64,000 bases of DNA from Sipunculus nudus (lineage: Eukaryota > Annelida > Sipuncula > Golfingiida > Sipunculidae), in assembly GCA_026874595.1 (NCBI GenBank), contig CM049308.1, forward strand, positions 97,142,624 through 97,206,623, in the 5' to 3' direction. Under the pieces are notes generated by a model that had not been told where the DNA came from, made no database searches, and saw nothing but the letters and a program-made list of their open reading frames with translations. Shown here in pieces: positions 56,560 to 64,000 of this stretch. Numbering within the stretch: position 1 is the stretch's first letter; the number at the start of each line of letters is the position of its first letter. Both the position numbers and the translations under genes were made by a program.

Positions 56560-59500
56560 TACTATCCACATTTCCTAGCTATTATCTTCTCAATGTTTTC
56601 AATTTCTATTATCTTTTGTTTCAAGACTAAAAAGAGGTTCTCCCTTTTCTTGTCTCGTTGTTGAAATATTATTTTTTTAAACATTAAAACGATGTGATTT
56701 AGAAGTATGTTCTCTTCTACTACAGGCAATTTGCCATAGATGATATTTTCAAGTTTAAAATTCTGGCAAATCCAATTTTTCATCTCGAAGCCATCCTCCT
56801 AACTTTTTATAAAGACATTTTGCATAAACACATTAAAAAAAGAGATGGGTTATAGATTCAATGTGGGTATAACAATACGAGCACCGCGGGTTATCGCTAA
56901 GCTTCCACTTGTACAGATTCTCGTTCACTGCAAGATAATTATTAACTAATTTGTATTGAAATTCTCTACTATATGGGTCTTTCGTTGTTACATATATGCC
57001 TTTATATACCTCCTCCCAAGTTATTGTGAAATTATGTTTTTGATTTAATTCCTCCAAGGATTTTTGTGTTGTAGGATTCTTTGCGACTGTTTTAATAATT
57101 TAGCTATACACCTGTTTAGAGGTAATCTTTTGTATGTCTTTCAGACCGCATATTGTAAGTACTTTGGGCGGCATATTTTCAGTTGGGCCAGTTCGCTGAT
57201 TTTCTTTTATAATATCAATCCATGCCTTCAGTATTGCTCTTTTAAGTGAAAACCATGTTAAGATATCAATACTGTTTGCATTATTCATTTTTAATTGTTG
57301 CCATGTTTTCAGTGAGCCATCGCCTGTATAATATCTCTGATTTGTTTCAAATGAAATTTGTTCAAGTTACTATAATAGATTGATTTTCTGTTTACCTTTA
57401 TATACACATTATTCCATAATGGTTGAATGGACACCTCCTCAAAGGTTTGTATATGATGCCCAGCTTTTGAAGCAATTTTTATAGAAATCTGGCAATTTAG
57501 TTGGGAGTCTTGTAACGTCAAAATTTGAACCTATGCAATTTAATCCCCCAATGGATGATAATCTGGAATTTATTGGTGCACTGAGCTGGCTTTTTGAGTC
57601 AATTAGCAACCTCTTTACCCACATTATTCTTTGAGTACTTAAACGACATGAAAAGTCACACATTTTCAGACCTTCATCATAAAGATCTAATATTGCAGTG
57701 GAATTAACCTTAGCTTTTTTATTTTTCCAAATGAACTTATTTAGAAGAGACTTTACCTTCTCTATGATATGTGATGGAGGATCAAGAAAGTTCAAAAGAT
57801 AAAGTAGTTTTGACAAGGCTAATGACTTTGCAACTTCAATCCTTCCATAAATAGATAGATTTCTGCTCCTCCAACAATTTAAAATAGTATTCAAGTTTTC
57901 CACAGCAGATTGAAAACTGTTATGTAGAATATTTTTATTATATGAAAATTGGATTCCCAACACTTTTATACATTCTATTCTTAAATCAACCCACTTTAAA
58001 GTGTAGTGTGTATCTGTTCTATCTTTCCATTTCCCAATCCAGGCTATTTCAGATTTTTCATAGTTGACACTCAGTGATGAAAAATTAGCAAATTTATTCA
58101 AGACCTCAATTGTTTGTTTTAAAGAGGATATATCCTGAAGAAAAATTGTGATGTCGTCAGCAAACATACATAACTTTAAATCTACTTTTCCAAGTTTGAT
58201 TCCCTGAATAACTTTACTATTTCTGATTTCGCTGGCCAATACTTCGATACATAAAACAAACAAATATGGCGCAAGTGGGTCTCCCTGGCGGACACCACTT
58301 TCCAAAGGGAAGTATCCAGATGAGAATCCATTATTTAGTATGCAGCTTTCTGATTTATTATGTAAAACTTTAATCCATTGGATAAAGGAGTCCCCGAAGC
58401 CAAATCTCACTAGAACGGCATAAAGGAATCTATGATTTATGGAATCAAAGGCAGCCTGGAGATCGGCACCAAAAACAATTCCAGGTAATTTTAATTCATA
58501 GCTGCGTTCACCTTCCTCTGTCCATTGAGCACGAGATCGGACTATTGCACCCTTAGTTTTTGAGTCATAATAGCTTTCTAATTCCTCTTTTGTCTTTAAG
58601 TAACAGTCTTTATTGTTATCTTTTCCATTTTCAAGGTTATCAGCCAGCTTGGACATCTTTTCCTCCAGTGAATTTATATACTTTCTCCGTTCATTTGCTT
58701 TATTTTTGCAGTATCTAATGGTAAATTCACGAATACGATATTTTAGGAACTCCCATTTGAACCTTGGGTCAGTGCACGGTTCACTGCACCATGTTTCGAT
58801 GTTCTTTTTCATTTTATTGACATATGTCTCATCCTCGACAAGCGAACAATTAAAACGCCAGTGGGAAGGGCCATATTTACCCTGTTTGGTATTTTTTAAA
58901 TGAAGAATGAGGGCAGAATGATCTGTATCTACAAACGGTATAATTTTGCATTCTGCTACAATATCTTGCACAACGTCTGATACTAAAAACATGTCCAACC
59001 GGAGTTGTACTAATGGGTTAAGTGTTCGCCATGTATATTTCCTAATAGTTTCATTTCGGATTCTCCAAATATCACAAAGATGAAATTTTCCCATTATTTC
59101 TTTTACGAAGCATATACTCGTTTCCTTTAATTTTGGATTACCACCGTTTGCATCTAAACTTGAAAAGTGAAAGTTAAAATCGCCTCCCAATAAAATAGGA
59201 GTAGATTCATCTATGTAAATATTAGACAATACATTATGGAGATCTTGAAAAAATATTACCTGCTCATTGAGATGGTTAGGTGCATACGAATTAATTAATA
59301 AGAAAGGTGCTCCTTGAATTGAGCAATGGAGAATAATATATCTGCCATTGTGATCTATATGTAAAGATATTTAAGAATAATCTAGTTTATGACCAATATG
59401 AATACTAACACCACAGCTTCTATTAGTATTATGGGAAAAATAACTTTTTCCTTTCCACTGATTTTTTCAAGATGTCTCATCGTCTTTCGTGGAGTGAGTC

Positions 59501-59620
59501 TCTTGCAAAAAACTTATACCCTCTGACATCTTATGATTTACAAGCCAATTAAATACTTTCCTCCTTTTAAAATATTTTCTAAGACCTCACACATTTAGTG
59601 TTGCAAGGGAAAAATTGTGA
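56560..59620 (-). pseudogene. LINE ORF2: endonuclease/reverse transcriptase, inactivated
   Basis: The endonuclease starts near 59610 (FSLATLNV). Stop codons replace residues at NV*GLRK, ETS*KNQ and DYS*ISL, and the domain continues with SYAPN, LLGGDFNFHF and DTDHSALILHL. The reverse transcriptase shows GADLQAAFDSINH (motif A), SGVRQGDPLAPYLF (motif B) and CMFADDITIF (catalytic FADD). Near 58495 WTEEGERS is joined directly to YELKLPGIVFG: roughly 200 residues of linker and RT fingers are missing in frame. A frameshift lies near 57455. The C-terminal zinc knuckle C-x2-C-x8-H-x4-C (CSYC...H...C, near 56835-56885) has a stop inside it. The longest intact frame is 57439-59229 (596 codons). It cannot make an active enzyme. 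Confidence 0.9.
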
Positions 59621-59864
59621 GTCTATTCTTCTTGTTTGTTGATAACTCATATCTGAGAACAAAAGTTACAATACAGATCATTAGTTTTAGAACCAACATT
59701 TGACATATTAAAGAGCTGCTGACATTGAGAATGACAAGGAAAACATTTAAACACAAAGAACTGACGCATGTCATCATATCTATCGTACTTCGTTTGCTCC
59801 TTTATATGAATGGTTATACTTTTTAATTTCATAATAATTTTCAGATAATAATATGTATATTCGG

Positions 59865-60690
59865 TCAAATTCCAGACAGAATGGTATCAAGTGGAACACC
59901 ATACTCGATCTGGTGAATTTTCTCCTGGTTATCCTTTACATATATTTTGCCAACCCATGTCCATGATGTTGTGACTCTTGGGTCATTCTTGACTCTGTTA
60001 AACAACATTTGCATATCAATTCTCATGTCATCAACAATCAGTGTTTTTGTTCCTTTGAATTTTCTACGTTCTCTCATCACCCTGATTTTGTCATCTCTCC
60101 TCATAAATTTAACAATGATAGGACGAGGTCCTTTTCTATCCTTTTTATTGAATGATCCAAGACGGTGTGCCACATCAATATTCCTCTCACGCAGATGTAC
60201 CCCAAGTGTCCTCTCACATAATCTCAGGACTGTTGCTCTACAATCTTCGTTTCTGTCACCCTCCATCACCCCATATATTTTAATATTTGACCTACTTATA
60301 ATGTTCATAGTGGACAGATTTGGTCTTAGCTTCCAATGATTGATTATTTGTGTCCTTAAGCTGATCTTGCATAAGTTCAGAATCTTTCTTCAGTGTCTCT
60401 AATTCCTTTCTCAAATTTTCATTCTCTCTCTCCAGGTTTGTCACTTTATCCTCAAGTTGTAAAGTCCTTTCATCTATCTTTTTATTTATCTCAAAGATAA
60501 TTTCAACTTTCAACTGGTTTAACATTTCTTGAATCTTAGATTCAGTGACAGAAGCCATATCTGGTTCCTCCTCCCCCTCAGTTGAGCTAATAGATAGATA
60601 CTGTTTAAGTTTCTTATAATCTAGCTGTGGTGATGTAGAGGAGGATAATGGGGATGACAGGGACCTCTCTCGTTTTTTGTCAACACTCAT
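59865..60690 (-). pseudogene. LINE ORF1 (coiled coil and RRM), split by one frameshift
   Basis: ORF1 products of L1-type LINEs are RNA-binding chaperones that coat the element's own RNA. The first frame (60690-60292, 132 codons) starts MSVDKKRERSLSSPLSS and contains a long Glu/Lys-rich coiled coil (about residues 50-118). The second (60308-59865, 147 codons) carries IKIYGVMEG and RPIIVKFMRRDDK, the RNP-like strands of the L1 RRM, and a C-terminal domain. The two join if one base is removed near 60295-60298 (YEHYK then SNIKIYG). It is a frameshift mutation rather than two genes; programmed frameshifting is unlikely given ORF2's damage. Confidence 0.85.
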
Positions 60691-61116
60691 AATAAATTTT
60701 CACTTCGACCATAACAAACATTCTTTTTGGAGCAAACAAATCACACCCTTACAAACACATTACGTGCATGATGACATAACACCAACAAAAGAGGGCTCCT
60801 GGTGTAGGTTAGCATTCAATGAAGTAGAGTGCCCGGGTACTCCGGTCATCTAGTGCAGGGGCAAAGACTCTAGGCCAAGTATTTACAATCGTCTTTTATG
60901 AATTGGTCTTTGCTATTCAATTTACAAGTTTCAGAATTATTTAGTGTCAAATTAATTTTATGTCACAAAAAGTTTACAATTTGGTTATTAAGCAAGAAAA
61001 AAGCAAGATTTCAATTTTTTAGACCTCACAAGCGTGTATAACCTACCATAAGTGGCGAAGACTTCAGAGCTTAACAATGTGCGTCGTGCCATTCTGCCAC
61101 ACCAGGGAACCTCTGA

Positions 61117-61335
61117 GTTAGTCAGACCTGTAAGCTTTGAGGGGTAGTCATAGCATGACAGATTAGTCAGACCTGTAAGCTTTGAGGAGTAGTCATAGCA
61201 TGTCAAGTTAGTCAGACCTGTAAGCTTTTAGGTGTAGTCATAGCATGTCAAGTTGGTCAGACTAGTAAGCTTTGAGGGGTAGTCATAGCATTTCAAGTTA
61301 TTCAGACTTGTAAGCTTTGAGGGGTAGTCTTTCTA
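61117..61335. repeat. 45-bp minisatellite, right part
   Basis: About five units of the same array as 54728-55976, resuming after the LINE. These units are slightly more diverged (e.g. ATGACAGATTAGTC, CATTTCAAGTTATTC), as is common at array edges. Confidence 0.9.
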
Positions 61336-62340
61336 ACAAATTTTCATAATGACTTTAATAAAAAAGTTTTTCATGATTGATATATATTGTGATACAACTT
61401 GTGAGAATAGATACTGCTGCTTTGTTCTGCCTCCTTCTCATATCGGTATGTTCAGCAGAGCCACAACACGGGGAATATATATAACATGTATATTTAATAT
61501 AATAACAGTAATATAAATATAAATATGCTAAGGGACTTGTTACCTTTTAAGGGAAAGACATTTTACATTCAACAGTCACAAGTCTAGGCATACTGATTTA
61601 TGAGTCTTGCTGTCACATATGCACAATGCTGAAACGGTGCAGCCTATTTGAACATTATATAAAAAGAACATTTTACACACATTAGTGTACTTACTATAGT
61701 ACATGTTTTGCATTTGTATGACGTGATCACCTCATGATTATTTGATGTGTTTATTTGAATAAACTTGACACCATAACAAATTGGGGGTGAGGAACACATT
61801 AAGACATTAATGGTTATATATGATGGATACTGCCAGATCAAAAGGAACTTTTGGGATTTTTGGGGGGGTTTTGAGTTTTAATATTAACTGTCCGGCCAGG
61901 TTTTCTTTCACCCGAAGGTTCCAGTGCATTTCCATCCAATTCATTGTAACCCTGATAGTATCCTTTTAGTAAAAAAAAGTTTATCTTTTTTTCGTGAACT
62001 GGGAGGGAGCGTATGGTTTTCCATATAATAGATACACCCCTTCACTATAAGTGGACTCATTCACTTTGATAAATCACTGCCAGTGGGTCAGAGAGGAGGC
62101 ATCATCACTTACTAGCTAGCGGGCCGTGGGTGTAGACCTCACCCTTTGGCTCGTAGATAAGTAGGGGTCTCCATGTATGAGGAGGTGATGGTAGTTATAA
62201 GCGAAGTTGAGTAGCCCACAACCCTCTATATCTTTAGTAAAGCGTACCCCTATGCATTGACTGGCAGTATACGTTTTGGTCATTTGGTTATGTTAAAATT
62301 AAATTTCTGTGTTGTTTTATATCACCTATTGGAAAATTTT
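61336..62340. other. Unique sequence, no gene recognised
   Basis: AT-rich, with only short frames without domains. It separates the array from the second copy of the large duplication. Confidence 0.35.
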
Positions 62341-64000
62341 CGCTTATTGGGGGAGCAATGAATGACAGGTTTTATCTGATATTCAGTTTGCTTGCTTGTT
62401 ACGGGGCCAAGCGGACAAGAATTCCATTCACTAAACCAGTTTGGGTGAGGCTTAGTAAAGAGCATAATATAGAATAATAATACAAAATAGGTGTATTCCA
62501 CAGTTATTTAAATGCTTAAAGTCAAAATTTATAAGTTAACAAATAGCATTGATGTTAGAAATAAGACCAGTTATTTCTTATTTTAAAATGAATTTGATCA
62601 ACAGGTAAAAAGCAAGCACCAAACTCAAATACAGCCATTTGTTAAAGAACAGTGGTACTTAATCTTGCAGTACAAAGTCTATGAAATAAAAAAAAAAATA
62701 AAAATGAAAAACTACCAAAAAAAAGTATATTAAGTATAAAAGTATAAGGCTCAAATGGATAACTTATGGTTTAATACTATGTGCAGGTGTTGAATCTGTT
62801 GTTTTAGGGCCGAGGTCAGTATTCTTTATATGTAAATCATCATTAGTATATATGTGTAGAGAAACTTAACCATCTAAGATTTTAATAAAAGCCTTAGTTG
62901 ATAAATATCAAACCTGACATAGGTGCTCCGCACTGAATAATATATATTAATTAAACGTATCTATTTCTCTCTGAGATACAGTTGGTAAAGAGCTAAATTG
63001 AGAGAATCTATCGCATGGCCAGTCACATGACCATAACACAGTAAGATAATACCGGTCACCAGTTCAGGCATGTATATCTAGCGTACATACTGGTATCACA
63101 TTATTTAACACAATGGCCACAAACTCTTATGAATCCATAAACTAATAATCTCCATCCTTCATATCAGCGGCTAACATGGTCACATTATACTGTCGTGTGC
63201 ATAAAATCTGATAAACTGCCAAACTGATCATATGACCTGTCTTTCTTGCATAAGTTCTTACCGGTTCAAATGTTTATCAGATGCAGTAGCTTTGCGCATA
63301 TTTGGAATGTCAGATAAGCCTGATAAAGTTATCCTGACTGACTGACTGACGATGTTCTGCTATATCGAGCAGCTACAGATTTCTGTAGTCGGCTCCTTAA
63401 GCGTAATTTTGTTCGAGCCGATAGACGAGATGCCACACAAGCCAAGCAGTATGTCGCCAGAGCATGCCACTGTTTATCCGTACCGTTGACCGGAGAAAGC
63501 TTCAGCATCCACAGCCCCAAAGCCAAAAGGCAGGATACAAACTTGCGCCGATCCCAGCGACAAATACTAAGTCAATCCACAGAGCAGAACCCGTGCGAAC
63601 GTTAGAGTGAGCGATCATTATTTTTTCATCAGCCATAAAGTAATCCTTGATAGATTAAATCTGGCTGAGAAATATGTATGTTTGCTCAGTGTCATGTGTG
63701 TTGAAGGTTGCATTCAGGAAACATATAATAATATTTGATGCCTTAACAACCTTGGACACAGTTCAATAATACAACACATCAACAATTATAATTCAAAGCT
63801 CATTTCTCATTTCTATTTCTAGTATTACACATTTCAAATCATTAATTCAAACATTAAATGTAAGCACAAATCTATTAAAACAGACATGTTAATTCATGAA
63901 TGATACCCAATATATCATTTTTAGCTTAATATTAGTTGCTTCTCTCTCTTGCAATAAATATTTTAATAAATGGTTTGATCTTTTATTTATAATTCAACCA
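62341..64000. repeat. Large direct duplication, copy 2 (runs off the window)
   Basis: Collinear with 52837-54494. It differs by single substitutions (e.g. TATCTGGTTCTC to TATCTATTTCTC near 62961), two extra A in an A-run near 62690, and loss of TT near 63868. The unidentified 65-codon minus frame is at 63329-63526. Confidence 0.9.

Larger units (their letters stand above)
55977..61116 (-). mobile_element. Near full-length, dead L1/Tx1-like LINE inserted in the 45-bp array
   Basis: 5,140 bp on the minus strand, with 5' end near 61116 and a T-rich 3' tail (complement of an A-rich end) at 55977. GTTAGTCAGACCT is present immediately outside both ends (55964-55976 and 61117-61129), a 13-bp overlap of the array as expected for target-primed insertion. 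The target is itself tandemly repeated, so this duplication is not independent proof. ORF1 (coiled coil plus RRM type) precedes ORF2 (endonuclease, reverse transcriptase, CCHC), the L1-type order. Both frames are broken. Confidence 0.9.

Noticed and set aside
52837-64000. The 1.66-kb duplicates as LTRs of one retrotransposon
   Set aside because: No TG...CA ends, primer-binding site or gag-pol between them; the interior is a minisatellite and a minus-strand LINE with its own ends.

Overview
The window is eukaryotic and most likely from a mollusc, probably a bivalve. It is AT-rich, gene-poor and intron-bearing, and it is crowded with minisatellites, degraded LINEs and a repeat family carrying the AGGTCAAAGGTCAAGGTCA motif. 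The bivalve assignment is an inference from repeat style and from one animal-type bZIP gene. I see no bacterial operon, rRNA, tRNA, CRISPR array or viral gene.

The only host gene I can support is a Fos (AP-1) orthologue on the + strand at about 35.7-40.7 kb. It has a TATA promoter with an AP-1 site at the start of the transcript, three coding exons joined in phase 0, a complete Fos bZIP, and a 3'UTR with an AU-rich instability nonamer and a poly(A) signal. Two further possible N-terminal exons (36172-36309; 36927-37085) suggest alternative promoters. The second intron starts with a 36-bp minisatellite, each unit of which repeats the donor-like GTAAATGT.

Layout: 1-3560, 35-bp minisatellites and an old repeat holding 289-bp tandem segments. 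3725-11085, a 52-bp array built from two nearly identical ~3.6-kb blocks. 12318-13160, ~35-bp and 33-bp arrays. 13626-24870, an 11-kb array of ~64-bp units each carrying a TTAGGG-like pair and a C-tract. 24880-31530, several copies of a non-autonomous repeat family, one nested inside another. 31531-33300, AT-rich sequence with poly-C tracts. 33875-34973, a 1.1-kb inverted-repeat transposon with a 9-bp target duplication, just upstream of fos. 35.5-40.7 kb, fos. 41640-45190, a LINE relic followed by another copy of the non-autonomous family. 48387-48790, a second LINE relic. 49640-51635, a 21-bp array. 52837-54494 and 62341-64000, a ~99% identical duplication. 54728-61335, a 45-bp array split by a 5.1-kb dead L1/Tx1-like LINE in minus orientation.

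Tandem arrays take up roughly 25 kb (about 39%) of the window. Most long open frames lie in arrays whose unit is a multiple of 3 bp (21, 33, 36, 45) and are not evidence of protein. All counts and identities here were estimated by eye.
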